Shown here: positions 15,122 to 23,829 of the stretch, piece after piece
How positions within the stretch are numbered: the first letter of the stretch is position 1
How the letters are laid out: each line of letters starts with the position of its first letter
DNA from: Streptococcus plurextorum DSM 22810
Lineage (GTDB): Bacteria > Bacillota > Bacilli > Lactobacillales > Streptococcaceae
DNA: 46,819 nucleotides
Assembly: GCF_000423745.1 (NCBI RefSeq)
Contig: NZ_AUIO01000015.1
Coordinates: 1 to 46,819 of the forward strand
Direction of reading: 5' to 3'
Notes under the pieces: model-generated
Told to the model about the DNA's origin: nothing
Database searches by the model: none
What the model saw: only the letters and a program-made list of their open reading frames with translations
Position numbers and translations under genes: made by a program

Positions 15122-15211
15122 CTGAACACCTCTTCAAAATTTTCATTTATTGTATCATAAATATGCAGAAAAAGGTAGAAATCGTCTAGTTTCTACCTCT
15201 ATCATACGTAT

Positions 15212-15530
15212 TTATAACCCCTGCTGCTTCTTGTAGTCGGTCACGGTCATGCCTGTCCAGTTTTTGAAGGCACGGCTGAAGGCATTGACCTCGCTGTAGC
15301 CAATCAGACTGGAAATCTCCTCTGCTGGTAATTTCATCTTGAGATAGGAGAAGGTCATGGCCTTTTGAACAGCTTGCAGTTCCTGTTTGAAGCTGGTATT
15401 TTCAGCCGACAGGTTACGTTGCAGGGTACGGACGCTGACACCAAGCCTATGGGCAATGTCTTCTACCAAGAAGAAGCCGCTTGGAATGGCCGAGTAGAGT
15501 TCCTGCCTACAATGTTTTAAATTGCCGGTT
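15212..15530 (-). pseudogene. Remnant of an AraC-family regulator
   Basis: Only the C-terminal DNA-binding part survives: FFLVEDIAHRLGVSVRTLQRNLSAENTSFKQELQAVQKAMTFSYLKMKLPAEEISSLIGYSEVNAFSRAFKNWTGMTVTDYKKQQGL, i.e. both HTH motifs of the AraC/XylS fold. The frame stays open back to about 15,530, where an in-frame stop appears and no ATG is available, while a full AraC regulator needs another 150-200 residues. A short protein from the TTG at 15469 could still be made. The sensor half has been lost, probably by deletion, and the neighbouring 700 bases contain further gene debris. Confidence 0.75.
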
Positions 15531-15611
15531 TGTCACACTAAAACAATTAAATAAAATGACTAAGAGGAAGTAAAAGTAAATAGCTGTACTTCCTTATCTA
15601 TATGACCGAGT

Positions 15612-15887
15612 CTTTTTTGCCAAAAGTCAAAAAAGACTCTCCTTGCTATTCTCAATGAAAACCAGATTTTTCATTGGCTGCAGCAATCCTGGACTGCTCA
15701 TATCGACCAATCCTCCTTGATCGAATTCCGCCACTTCCATCATATCTATCAGCAGCAATTCGCCATCGAAGTCATATTTCATCTCCTACAAGCTTAAGCC
15801 TATCAAGGATTCCAAGAAAGTCCCTATCAGATGCGGAACGTGGCTGCTAGTATTGCACGGGAGCTGACAAAGGAGGTTAGGGTGTAA
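15612..15887 (+). pseudogene. Gene debris on the plus strand, family unknown
   Basis: A protein-like frame runs TLLAILNENQIFHWLQQSWTAHIDQ and on through EFRHFHHIYQQQFAIEVIFHLLQA, meets TAA at 15795-15797, then continues in the same frame as AYQGFQESPYQMRN to TAA 15885. There is no start codon and no ribosome site. The composition is that of a helical regulator-like protein, but I cannot name the family. It is most simply the C-terminal end of a lost gene. Confidence 0.4.
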
Positions 15888-16007
15888 GTTTAACTTTCTA
15901 AACATATCAAATTGCCCTGTGTGGAGCTGATAAATGCTCTCTCCACCGGGCATTTTTGGTAAGCCGAGAGAATCTGCTCGACTGAAAGCTTCTTTCAACC
16001 CTAGCGT

Positions 16008-16253
16008 CTAGTCCAGCTCACGGATAGGATTGTCTAAGAAAAAAATCAATGGCTCTCGGTGCGACCACATCTTCCCCACCACCACACAAACTCCGACCGC
16101 TTCTTCGTCAATTTCTGCATGCAGTTCGTTAACGAAGTAATCCTTGGGATGTTTTAACCAGTTTAAGATTTGCAAACGATGTTCATTAGCTAATGCTTTG
16201 AAGATTTCAATAGTTTCTATGAGTTTATTATATCGTTTTTCTCGATATGTCAA
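16008..16253 (-). pseudogene. Truncated ArsR-type regulator
   Basis: The first half matches ArsR-family winged helices: IEIFKALANEHRLQILNWLKHPKDYFVNELHAEIDEEAVGVCV. The recognition helix and wing that should follow are missing; instead an unrelated tail (KMWSHREPLIFFLDNPIRELD) runs to the stop, so at least 30 residues of the DNA-binding domain have been deleted. The only available start is TTG at 16253, with no ribosome site. Together with the AraC fragment and the plus-strand debris it marks 15,200-16,250 as a decayed segment. Confidence 0.65.
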
Positions 16254-16310
16254 TCGGTTTGCTTAAAAAATAGCAAAACAGGAAACCTGCTCTGCTATTG
16301 TCCAAAGAAA

Positions 16311-18770
16311 CTACTCTTTGGTTGGTTGATAAATGATAAGCCCAAGTCCCATAAATCCAAGTAAGAAGAGACTAAGCATCCATACTTGGTGACTGCTATT
16401 TCCAACCATAGAAATGGTTTGACGGAGTCCTGAAACGGAATAGGTCATTGGCAAATAGGGTTGAATGACTTGGAAGAAACGAGGGCTGAGTTCAATCGGA
16501 TAAGTACCAGCACTTGAACCGAGTTGGAGAAGTAAGATAATTAAACTTGCAAAGGAACCGAAGCGATTGTTCCAACCGACCAAGGCTGTAACAAGGGCCA
16601 TAAAGGTCCACGAAGCTAGAAAAATCAATCTTAAGGTAGCTAGAGGATAAGCTGGGGCTATTCCAATCAAGAGAAGAACACCATAAAGAATAAAGGCTGC
16701 TAGACTGGCTATCGTACCATTGAGCAACAGTTTTCCTTTAGCCCAATCCCAACGAGTTTTATAGGAACGATTATCAAGGTGTTTGACAAAAATAACGTTT
16801 GCTGATAAAGCCGCAACCATCAGCGCAACTGATACCATGTAAGGAGCCATACCCACACCGTTGGTCTTCACGCTGTCTTCATCTCTGTGCTCTAAGGCTA
16901 CTGGCTGTGAAACTGCTTGAGCGTTTTTCTCATCTACAGAGACAACTGATAATTGTTGACTAGCATCACTAAGCGAATTTGTTAGGGTTTCGCTACCAGT
17001 ACGAAGGCTTGAAATACCACTTGTTAATATTTGACTTCCGTTATAAAGCTGATCTGCTCCTGAAATCAATTGCTGGCTACCTGAAGCAAGTTGTCCTGAG
17101 CCACTGACAAGTTGACTGGAGTTAGATGCCAGGGTTGCCAATCCTGATGTTAACTGGCTACCTCCTGATTGGATGCTACTATTATTCGCAACCAACTGAG
17201 CTCCGCCCTCTGCTAATTGGGCAACACCTGCGGTATAGGCTGTCACCCCTGACATAAGCTGACTAGCTCCACTTGATAATTGTGTTTGAAGTTGACTCAC
17301 ACCACTCGTCAAGGCTTGAGTTCCTGGTAGAACTTGTTGGGTCAAGGCGGTGTTGACCTGACTCAAGCCACTTGATAGGTTTTCAATGGCTGTTGTTGCT
17401 CCTGGTAGAACTTGATTGGCAGCCGTATTGATTTGCCCCACTGCTGATTGCAACTGGCTCAATTGTGTTCCCATGCTAGAAAGACTTTGTAGACTAGTCA
17501 AGGCTTGACTCAGTTGAGACAATTGCCCCAAAATCGTTTGGGCTGCTGTTGCCGTTGTGGATGGTGAATTTTGCACAGCACTAACCAATTCGACTTGCTG
17601 TTCAGCTGTCAAGTTCTGATAGGTAGCCGTTGCTTGCAAGGCTGCAATGCTGGCTGTTTTATCAGCTTGGGCTGCAGTCAACAATCCTTGAGCTTGAGCC
17701 CCCATCTCTGTCAAGAGGCTAGATAGAGTAGAGGTATCTACTGCAAGTCCTCCGATACTTGAGAGGCTATCATTTAATTGATTGATGGCTGCTTGCAACT
17801 GAGGAAGCCCTGTCAATAAGGCCTGTATTTGACTAGACTGTTCAGCAGACAAACTAGTTGAACTAGCGAGTTGCTCCAAGCCTGCCTGCAATTGATTGGC
17901 TCCTGTTACCAGTTGTTCAACCTGACTTGCTCCTGTTTGCAATTGTCCCACCCCAGCGATGAGCTGAGAGGAATTGGCATTTAATTGCTCCGCACCTGAA
18001 GCAAGACTCGCTACCCCATTTGTGTAGGTTGTTAAGCCGCTGGAAAGTGTTTGACTGCCTGTCGCAGCCTGATTGACTCCATCTGTATAAGACACAAGAC
18101 CGGTGGCCAATTGGTTTGCTCCTGTCACCAGTGATTGACCTGATGAAGATAAGGTAGATAGGCCTGATGATAAAGTCTGACTTCCGGTTTCTAATTGACT
18201 AGCTCCATCTGTCAATTGTTGACTTCCATCTGCCGCTTCAACCATACCAGTTTGAATCTCTCCCATGCTGTCAAAAACAGCCGAAGTGTATGTTTCGGTA
18301 ATCATCTCTGAAACAGATGCTTTTAATTTCTCCATAGCTGATTCGCCCATCTTAGAAGCGACAAAGCTGTGACCCTTAGAAGTTTGGTAAGAAATTGTTA
18401 GTGGCTCAGGCTGATCAGTCAAGAGACTGGATGCTTTTTCTGATAAATCTTCTGGTAGGGTGATGACCATGTAATAATCCCCTTCTTCCAAACCTTTTTC
18501 CGCATCTTTTTCTGATACAAAGTGGAAATCCAGGCTCTTGCTCTCTTTCATATTATCCACCATATCATCACCAATGGTGAGGGTTTTATCTTGAAAGCTC
18601 GCCGACTGGTCTTGATTGACAACTGCTACAGGCAACTGATCTAAGCGCCCGTAAGGATCCCACATAGAAGTTAGAAAACTAATATTGTAGAGAGCTGGTA
18701 CACAGGCGACACCTAGAATGGTGAGCAGGGTCATTGGTTTTTTGAAAATTTCTTTCACTTTTTCTATCAT
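16311..18770 (-). CDS. YhgE/Pip-family membrane protein
   Basis: A large membrane protein of 819 residues from ATG 18770, chosen because AAAGGAGAAACC precedes it; upstream in-frame codons would run through the promoter. One N-terminal helix (MTLLTILGVACVPALYNISF) is followed by an extracytoplasmic region that begins VAVVNQDQ, includes many repeats of the kind GA-x-QL-x-x-GS/SGLxxL (about residues 190-620, predicted coiled coil) and leads to five or six C-terminal helices (from APYMVSVALMVAALSANVIFV onward). This is the YhgE/phage-infection-protein layout, related to ABC-2 permeases and ESX-type export proteins. The function is export-related but unsettled. It is divergent from a TetR gene and shares operators with it. 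Confidence 0.9.
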   Translation of the reverse strand: MIEKVKEIFKKPMTLLTILGVACVPALYNISFLTSMWDPYGRLDQLPVAVVNQDQSASFQDKTLTIGDDMVDNMKESKSLDFHFVSEKDAEKGLEEGDYYMVITLPEDLSEKASSLLTDQPEPLTISYQTSKGHSFVASKMGESAMEKLKASVSEMITETYTSAVFDSMGEIQTGMVEAADGSQQLTDGASQLETGSQTLSSGLSTLSSSGQSLVTGANQLATGLVSYTDGVNQAATGSQTLSSGLTTYTNGVASLASGAEQLNANSSQLIAGVGQLQTGASQVEQLVTGANQLQAGLEQLASSTSLSAEQSSQIQALLTGLPQLQAAINQLNDSLSSIGGLAVDTSTLSSLLTEMGAQAQGLLTAAQADKTASIAALQATATYQNLTAEQQVELVSAVQNSPSTTATAAQTILGQLSQLSQALTSLQSLSSMGTQLSQLQSAVGQINTAANQVLPGATTAIENLSSGLSQVNTALTQQVLPGTQALTSGVSQLQTQLSSGASQLMSGVTAYTAGVAQLAEGGAQLVANNSSIQSGGSQLTSGLATLASNSSQLVSGSGQLASGSQQLISGADQLYNGSQILTSGISSLRTGSETLTNSLSDASQQLSVVSVDEKNAQAVSQPVALEHRDEDSVKTNGVGMAPYMVSVALMVAALSANVIFVKHLDNRSYKTRWDWAKGKLLLNGTIASLAAFILYGVLLLIGIAPAYPLATLRLIFLASWTFMALVTALVGWNNRFGSFASLIILLLQLGSSAGTYPIELSPRFFQVIQPYLPMTYSVSGLRQTISMVGNSSHQVWMLSLFLLGFMGLGLIIYQPTKE

Positions 18771-18781
18771 AGGTTTCTCCT

Positions 18782-18875
18782 TTAGACATACTGTCCAAAA
18801 ACTGATAAAATACATTATACAAGTATCCATTTCAAAATCAAGTAAGAAGATCAGTTTTTTAGACAATGTGTCTAA
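18782..18875. promoter_or_regulatory. Paired operators between yhgE and its TetR gene
   Basis: A perfect palindrome TTAGACA-ATG-TGTCTAA (18859-18875) lies before the tetR gene and a near-copy TTAGACA-TAC-TGTCCAA (18782-18798, one mismatch) lies before the yhgE-like gene. Their centres are 77 bases apart. Divergent placement and shared sequence suggest that the TetR protein represses both itself and the membrane protein. Confidence 0.8.
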
Positions 18876-18896
18876 AAATGTTCAAAAGGAGAAACA

Positions 18897-19430
18897 ATGG
18901 GAACAGATAATCGAAAAGAACGGACTCGGCAGGCTATTTTGGATGCAATGGTAACCTGCTTAGAATCTCAAGGTTTTAACGAAATTACAACCACGCATCT
19001 AGCTCAGACAGCTGGCATTAGTCGTTCCAGTTTTTATACTCACTATAAGGATAAATATGAATTGATCGATTCTTATCAACAAGGTCTCTTTCACAAATTA
19101 GAGGTGATATTTAATCGCTATGACGGCAATCGCCAGTCATCTTTCTTAGAAATCTTTGAATTACTCTATCGTGAAAAGCTGCTCTCAGCTCTACTTACCC
19201 ATAATGGTACACAGGAAATCCAAAGTTTTCTTATCAACAAAGTCCGATTGCTTGTTGAAAACGATTTGGCAGAACGTTTAGGAAAGGAAGACCTACCCCC
19301 ACTTGAGAAAGAATATCGGAGTATCTATTTTTCACATGCCTTTTTTGGAATTGTACAAGCATGGATTAACAGAGGGAAAGAAGAATCTCCTCAATATATG
19401 ACCGATTTTCTGATAAAAATGTTACCATAA
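18897..19430 (+). CDS. TetR/AcrR regulator of the YhgE-like gene
   Basis: A 177-residue repressor. The N-terminal TetR HTH is clear: RKERTRQAILDAMVTCLESQGFNEITTTHLAQTAGISRSSFYTHYKDKYELID. The C-terminal ligand domain (about residues 60-177) is divergent, of the TetR_C_33 type often seen beside yhgE genes. ATG 18897 follows AAAAGGAG. It is divergently transcribed from the YhgE/Pip gene and two matching palindromes occupy the shared control region, so autoregulation and control of the membrane protein are likely. The inducing ligand is unknown. Confidence 0.9.
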   Translation: MGTDNRKERTRQAILDAMVTCLESQGFNEITTTHLAQTAGISRSSFYTHYKDKYELIDSYQQGLFHKLEVIFNRYDGNRQSSFLEIFELLYREKLLSALLTHNGTQEIQSFLINKVRLLVENDLAERLGKEDLPPLEKEYRSIYFSHAFFGIVQAWINRGKEESPQYMTDFLIKMLP

Positions 19431-19497
19431 ATATTCTTTTCCATCGCCAGCTTTTGTTTTCAACAAATTTTCATAAATGTACACTAAAAAAGTATGG

Positions 19498-19503
19498 TAT
19501 AAT
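19498..19503 (+). promoter_or_regulatory. Extended -10 promoter of the ABC-2 operon
   Basis: TG-G-TATAAT (19495-19503) is an extended -10; no good -35 is seen. It lies 35 bases before the ATP-binding gene. Confidence 0.55.
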
Positions 19504-19537
19504 AAACTACGCAAGCGTTTTCCAAGGAGAATATGAC

Positions 19538-20521
19538 ATGATTCAAGCAGAACACCTTTCCAAAACTTATGCCATCATTGATAAGGAAGTCGGTTTAAAA
19601 GGTTCGATAAAGGCCTTTTTCAAACCCAAGAAAAAGAAAATTCCAGCCGTTCAAGACATTTCCTTGAAAGTTGAAAAAGGAGAAATCATCGGCTATATCG
19701 GCTCCAATGGCTCTGGTAAGTCGACCACCATCAAAATGCTGACTGGAGTCCTCTTCCCAGATCAAGGCCAGGTCCGTATCAACGGACTCAATCCGCAAGA
19801 GCACCGCAAGGCTGTCAATAAGCAAATCGGCGTTCTCTTTGGACAAAAATCCCACTTGGATTGGAACTTGCCTGTCCAGGAATCTTTTATCCTTCACGCC
19901 AAAATTTATGATGTTCCAGATAAGGTATTCAAAGAGCGATTAGCTGTCTTGATTGACCTATTGGACTTGGCAGATATCATGAAACAACCGATTCGGAATC
20001 TGTCACTAGGCCAACGGGTTCGCTGTGAATTTGCGGCTATTTTTATCCACCAACCTGCCGTTGTCTTTTTGGACGAGCCAACCATCGGTTTGGATGCCAG
20101 CGTCAAGGAGACCATTCGCTCCTTCATCCGCTATATGAATCAAGAATACCAGACCACTTTTTTGATTACTTCCCATGATATGAAAGACATCGAGAGCCTC
20201 TGTGAGCGGATTTTTATCATTGATAAGGGCAAGAAGGTCTACGATGGTTCACTGTCCGTCCTCAAAGAACGCTTTTCTACAGTCAAGACCATCCTCTTTT
20301 CCACAGAAAAACCAATTGAAAAAGACTTGCAGTTGGAGGGCTGGGCATTTGAACGACTAGATGATTTTCATTTTGAAATCCACTACCAAAGCAAGTTCTG
20401 GACCAGTGCTCAGGTGATTGAGCAAGTCTTCAATCATTATGCGATTGAAGATGTTACCATGAAAGAGCTAGAAATCGAAACCATGGTCCGCCAAATTTAT
20501 GAGGAGGGTATTCATGCGTAA
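19538..20521 (+). CDS. ABC-2 exporter, ATP-binding protein
   Basis: A 327-residue ABC ATPase from ATG 19538 behind AAGGAGA. Walker A GSNGSGKST is at residues 55-63, the signature LSLGQRVR lies near 155, Walker B AVVFLDEP near 175, and the H-loop TSHD near 210. The N-terminal extension before Walker A (KGSIKAFFKPKKKKIPAV) and the C-terminal 90 residues fit the NatA/DUF990-associated ATPases used with ABC-2 permeases. It forms an operon with two such permeases; the first starts inside its last codons. The substrate is not identifiable; drug, lipid or peptide export are all possible. Confidence 0.92.
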   Translation: MIQAEHLSKTYAIIDKEVGLKGSIKAFFKPKKKKIPAVQDISLKVEKGEIIGYIGSNGSGKSTTIKMLTGVLFPDQGQVRINGLNPQEHRKAVNKQIGVLFGQKSHLDWNLPVQESFILHAKIYDVPDKVFKERLAVLIDLLDLADIMKQPIRNLSLGQRVRCEFAAIFIHQPAVVFLDEPTIGLDASVKETIRSFIRYMNQEYQTTFLITSHDMKDIESLCERIFIIDKGKKVYDGSLSVLKERFSTVKTILFSTEKPIEKDLQLEGWAFERLDDFHFEIHYQSKFWTSAQVIEQVFNHYAIEDVTMKELEIETMVRQIYEEGIHA

Positions 20522-21293
20522 GTATCTCTACATGACCCGCCTGACCATGATGAACGCCATGCAATACAAGGCATTCTTTGTGGCGACCTTCATCTCACTA
20601 GCCGTGAAAATCTTGGTGGCACTCTATGTCTGGAAGACCATTTTCTTTACCCAATCAGACGTCAACGGTTTTACCCTACAAACCTTTACGACCTACATCA
20701 TTTTCGCCAATTTACTAGCCAGTTTAAATGCCTTCTCACTCGGGGAAGATTTATCCTACAGCATTTTAAAAGGAAGTATTGCTGGAGAATTTCTCAGACC
20801 CTACTCCTTTATCCTAGCGCTCTTTTTCAAAGACCTTGGCAATAAGCTCCTAGAGCTGATAAAATTTGCCTTGGTATTTATCGGTATCTTGCTGATTCAT
20901 CAAGATTTCTACCTACCTGACGGAAAAACCATACTGCTCTTTCTCGTCAGCTCCATCCTTGGCATGTTTATCGTTCAACTACTGGATATGGCTTTTGGTT
21001 TCTTAGCCTTTTTCACGGTCAATGCCTGGGGAGTAATGCTCCTACGAAACGGGCTCTTCAATCTAGCCTCCGGAGCCCTCTTGCCACTGAGCTTCTATCC
21101 AGAAAGTATGGAAAATTTCCTGAAAATCCTGCCCTACAACTATGCTGTGAATATCCCTGTTTCCATCCTACTGGGTCAGGAAAATGATATGACAGCTCTG
21201 GGGCTTCAGATGCTCTGGATACCATTTCTGGCTCTTTTCATAGCCACTCTTTGGTCTCAGGCCAAACGTCGCATTGTCATTTTCGGAGGGTAA
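20514..21293 (+). CDS. ABC-2 family permease, first subunit
   Basis: A 259-residue membrane protein starting at ATG 20514 (GAGGAGG upstream), overlapping the ATPase stop by eight bases. It has six predicted helices: AFFVATFISLAVKILVALYVW, FTTYIIFANLLASLNAF, FALVFIGILLIH, TILLFLVSSILGMFIVQLLDMAFGFLAFF, LFNLASGALLPLSF and a last one ending LALFIATLWSQAKRR. This is the ABC-2/DUF990 topology, with the family's YP-x-S-M-x-x-F-L-K-I-LP-Y element before helix six. It works as a pair with the following permease. Confidence 0.88.
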   Translation: MRKYLYMTRLTMMNAMQYKAFFVATFISLAVKILVALYVWKTIFFTQSDVNGFTLQTFTTYIIFANLLASLNAFSLGEDLSYSILKGSIAGEFLRPYSFILALFFKDLGNKLLELIKFALVFIGILLIHQDFYLPDGKTILLFLVSSILGMFIVQLLDMAFGFLAFFTVNAWGVMLLRNGLFNLASGALLPLSFYPESMENFLKILPYNYAVNIPVSILLGQENDMTALGLQMLWIPFLALFIATLWSQAKRRIVIFGG

Positions 21294-21294
21294 G

Positions 21295-22077
21295 ATGAAA
21301 AAATATATCAGCCTCTATTTGTATAACATCAAGGTCTACATGATGGCTCAGATGTCTTTTCGGGTGGACTTCTTCATCGGGCTTTTCTCATCGTTGATCG
21401 AACAAATTGTCTATCTGATTTTCCTCAATATCCTCTTTGGAAATATCAAGGAAATCGCTGGTTTCAACTATGGTCAAATGCTTTTCATCTATGGAATAGC
21501 GACCGTTGGTCGCTCCATTCATTTGATTTTCTTTGATAATCTCTGGATGTTTGGCAGTCGCTACATACGACAAGGCGAATTTGAACGGCTCCTCCTCATG
21601 CCTGTCAATCCTCTCTTTCAGCTGATTTGTGAACGCATCCAGCCACAAGGTATCGGGACAACCCTTATCGGTGCTATCGCCCTGGTTCAAGCGTCTAATG
21701 AACTGAGCTTGGAATGGCACTTTGGAAAACTGATGTTACTGGTTTTGGTTGCCATTTGTATCGGTCTGCTCTATGCCGCTATTCAGTTGGGACCGACTGC
21801 TCTTGCTTTTTGGATCGTGGAGTCATTTCCTCTAACCATGGGGATTTTCGCACTGAATCAAATGGCGCAATATCCTCTTAATATCTACCCAAAAATCATT
21901 CAAATGTTATTGATTTTTGTTTTCCCTTACGCCTTTACAGCTTATTTCCCAGCCCTCTACTTTTTAGACTTGTCTATGTGGGGACTCATTTTACCACTGG
22001 TTGTGGCCTTGCTCTTTACCATCAACTACAAACTCTTTTGCTACGGCATGACCAAATTCACCAGTGTCGGAAATTAA
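21295..22077 (+). CDS. ABC-2 family permease, second subunit
   Basis: A 260-residue membrane protein, one base after the first permease's stop, with GGAGG just upstream of ATG 21295. Its helices include FFIGLFSSLIEQIVYLIFLNILFG, MLFIYGIATVGRSIHLIFFDNLW, a central run LMLLVLVAICIGLLYAAIQLG and the ends LLIFVFPYAFTAYFPALYFL and LILPLVVALLFTINYKLFCYG. The layout (cytosolic loop RYIRQGEFERLLLMPVNPLFQ) is typical of the DUF990 ABC-2 partner. With the ATPase and the first permease it would form one exporter. Confidence 0.88.
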   Translation: MKKYISLYLYNIKVYMMAQMSFRVDFFIGLFSSLIEQIVYLIFLNILFGNIKEIAGFNYGQMLFIYGIATVGRSIHLIFFDNLWMFGSRYIRQGEFERLLLMPVNPLFQLICERIQPQGIGTTLIGAIALVQASNELSLEWHFGKLMLLVLVAICIGLLYAAIQLGPTALAFWIVESFPLTMGIFALNQMAQYPLNIYPKIIQMLLIFVFPYAFTAYFPALYFLDLSMWGLILPLVVALLFTINYKLFCYGMTKFTSVGN

Positions 22078-22078
22078 C

Positions 22079-22115
22079 AAGATGCCTTTTTTCCATTGAG
22101 AAAGCGTCTTTTCCT
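22079..22115 (+). terminator. Terminator of the ABC-2 operon
   Basis: Stem AAGATGC / GCGTCTT (one wobble) followed by TTTCC, right after the second permease's stop. Confidence 0.55.
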
Positions 22116-22207
22116 CTTGAGGCGGAGCATGTTATAATAGTCTTATCAAATCAGTGACAAACATCTGACCACGCTTATTTACAGAAACTGAAAGGTGCAG
22201 CTACGTC

Positions 22208-22579
22208 ATGTCAACCAAAAACAACCGCATCCACCGCTTACGCATTCTCTGGCATATCCTGAAAGTGACAGGGTTTGCGACCTTTCTCACTTCTTTTTTT
22301 AGTTTTATCTTTCTGTCGGCGGCTTTGCTGATGTGGTTTGAGCCTAACTTGACTAACTATGGTGATAGTTTGTGGTATAGCTTTGTAACGGCAACAACTG
22401 TTGGTTACGGAGACTTGTTGGTGACAACTACCCTTGGACGCATCATCAGTATCATCTTAGCCATTTATGGCATTCTCTTTTTGGGAAGTCTGTCAGGCCT
22501 TGTGGTCAGTTACTATACCGAAGTCAGCAAGTACTATTCTCTAGCTGTTGAAAATGACAAGCAAAAAACTGGTTCTTAA
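22208..22579 (+). CDS. Two-helix potassium channel
   Basis: A 123-residue channel subunit. The pore loop holds the selectivity filter TVGYGD (residues 64-69), between an outer helix (about 20-43, TGFATFLTSFFSFIFLSAALLMW) and an inner helix (about 76-103, LGRIISIILAIYGILFLGSLSGLVVSY). The length fits a KcsA-like tetramer without a large cytosolic gating domain. It is convergent with a CLC-type chloride channel: the two stop codons overlap in the sequence TTAA inside a shared terminator. Any coordinated role with the chloride channel is inference. Confidence 0.92.
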   Translation: MSTKNNRIHRLRILWHILKVTGFATFLTSFFSFIFLSAALLMWFEPNLTNYGDSLWYSFVTATTVGYGDLLVTTTLGRIISIILAIYGILFLGSLSGLVVSYYTEVSKYYSLAVENDKQKTGS

Positions 22580-22592
22580 GAGCCAGTTTTTT
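22563..22592. terminator. Bidirectional terminator between two ion channel genes
   Basis: Stem AAAAAACTGG / CCAGTTTTTT with a central TTCTTAAGAG; A and T runs on both sides make it work for the plus-strand potassium channel and the minus-strand chloride channel. Both stop codons lie within the stem-loop. Confidence 0.9.
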
Positions 22593-23790
22593 GTTGATTC
22601 TGAAAAATTAAGAAAATCTTTCTTCCTAGTAGCATTGTTCCAACGATAAGTAGGGAAACAGGTGCGAGTCCCATCGGAAAGAAAAGACTGATAAAAATAC
22701 CTGCCAGCCACTCCTTTTCAAGGAGGGCAATCGCCATGGACAAACTCACAACTAAGACAACAAATAAGCTATCCACCTGTGGAAAAACTTGCGCTACCGC
22801 AAATCCCTGTAAAAATGCCGCAAAGGTTACCGGAAAAATATCTCCACCAGTCCATCCTGTCCATAAACATAAGTCTAGGAAAATCAGCTTAGCAAAGGAT
22901 AGGATGACCAGAGTGAGAACAGGCGTTTCCATTCCTAATGCTACGATGGCATGCAAGCTGTGTTGCCCAGAAAACAGTAAGGTCGGTGCCAACATGGTTA
23001 CCCCAAAGATAACAAAGGCTCCCAGACTCATCTTGATAGATACAGGAAGGTTTAACCTGTCTAAACCTGAACGAATCAATGGCTTTAACCAAGCATAGCC
23101 TTTTCCAACAGCATAGCCATACAAGCAAAGCGGTAAAAAGAAGAGGATATCCATCAGTGACCAACTGGTCTCACCTAACTTGGTCACAAAAGACGGCTGA
23201 TCTGTCAACCTCATCATTATACAAAATATAAATAAACCGTTAGCAATCAATAAGTTTCGCAGGCTTTTTCCCAGTTGCTTCTGGCTAGCAGGATAAGACA
23301 AAAGATAACGACTAGGGTGACAGAGTTGCTGTATCCACATCATCAAACCTTGACCATTGATCTGTTCCCAGTTGGCTTCAAAATAGCGCAATTTGTCTGC
23401 CTGCCAAACAGAATAGGCAATTACCGCTCCTAGCAATGGCGCCTCCGGACCAACTCCAGCACCTGAAATTAAAATCACCAAGGCTAAAACAAGACTTCGC
23501 CAAGTATTTTGATAAAACACCGTCCCTTTTTGGCTCAGTTCATGCAATAAATCATGGCTAGTTTTTGGCAAATTTCCCCATTTGCTCTTTAAAAAAATCA
23601 AAAGCCCCGTCAAAATCCCTAAGACAAGAAAGGCATAAACCGATCCGAAATGGAACTGATGTGGCAGACTTTCCCACAAAAAATGACTGCCTAGCTTTTC
23701 AGCCATGATAAAACCATAGGAAATCATGGCAATCACACTACTATAAACCAAACCAATAGCGGTCAGGTGAATTTCTTTTTTTCCTAACAT
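22576..23790 (-). CDS. CLC-family chloride channel or transporter
   Basis: A 404-residue polytopic protein with ten or more hydrophobic segments. The selectivity motif GAGVGPEAPLLGAVIAY (residues about 108-125) corresponds to the CLC helix-D element G-x-GPE, and the segment WTGGDIFPVTFAAFLQGFAVAQVF to the later G-x-F-x-P-like element. CLC proteins carry chloride or fluoride, some with proton exchange. The central part (residues 135-190) is divergent from textbook CLCs, which lowers certainty about the ion. ATG 23790 has a weak ribosome site. A small terminator separates it from hdeD upstream. Confidence 0.85.
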   Translation of the reverse strand: MLGKKEIHLTAIGLVYSSVIAMISYGFIMAEKLGSHFLWESLPHQFHFGSVYAFLVLGILTGLLIFLKSKWGNLPKTSHDLLHELSQKGTVFYQNTWRSLVLALVILISGAGVGPEAPLLGAVIAYSVWQADKLRYFEANWEQINGQGLMMWIQQLCHPSRYLLSYPASQKQLGKSLRNLLIANGLFIFCIMMRLTDQPSFVTKLGETSWSLMDILFFLPLCLYGYAVGKGYAWLKPLIRSGLDRLNLPVSIKMSLGAFVIFGVTMLAPTLLFSGQHSLHAIVALGMETPVLTLVILSFAKLIFLDLCLWTGWTGGDIFPVTFAAFLQGFAVAQVFPQVDSLFVVLVVSLSMAIALLEKEWLAGIFISLFFPMGLAPVSLLIVGTMLLGRKIFLIFQNQQKTGS

Positions 23791-23808
23791 ACTCTACCTA
23801 CAAGAAAA

Positions 23809-23822
23809 AGGCAGTATCGCCT
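23809..23822 (-). terminator. Small terminator behind hdeD
   Basis: Stem AGGC / GCCT around six bases, flanked by A-run and T-run; read leftward it would end the tetR-hdeD transcript before the chloride channel gene. Confidence 0.5.
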
Positions 23823-23829
23823 CTTTTCA

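Noticed and set aside
15786..15998. 70-codon minus-strand frame in the decayed segment
   Set aside because: No ribosome site and largely antisense to the more protein-like plus-strand debris.
21388..21720. Minus-strand frame inside the second ABC-2 permease gene
   Set aside because: Shadow of a clear membrane protein gene.
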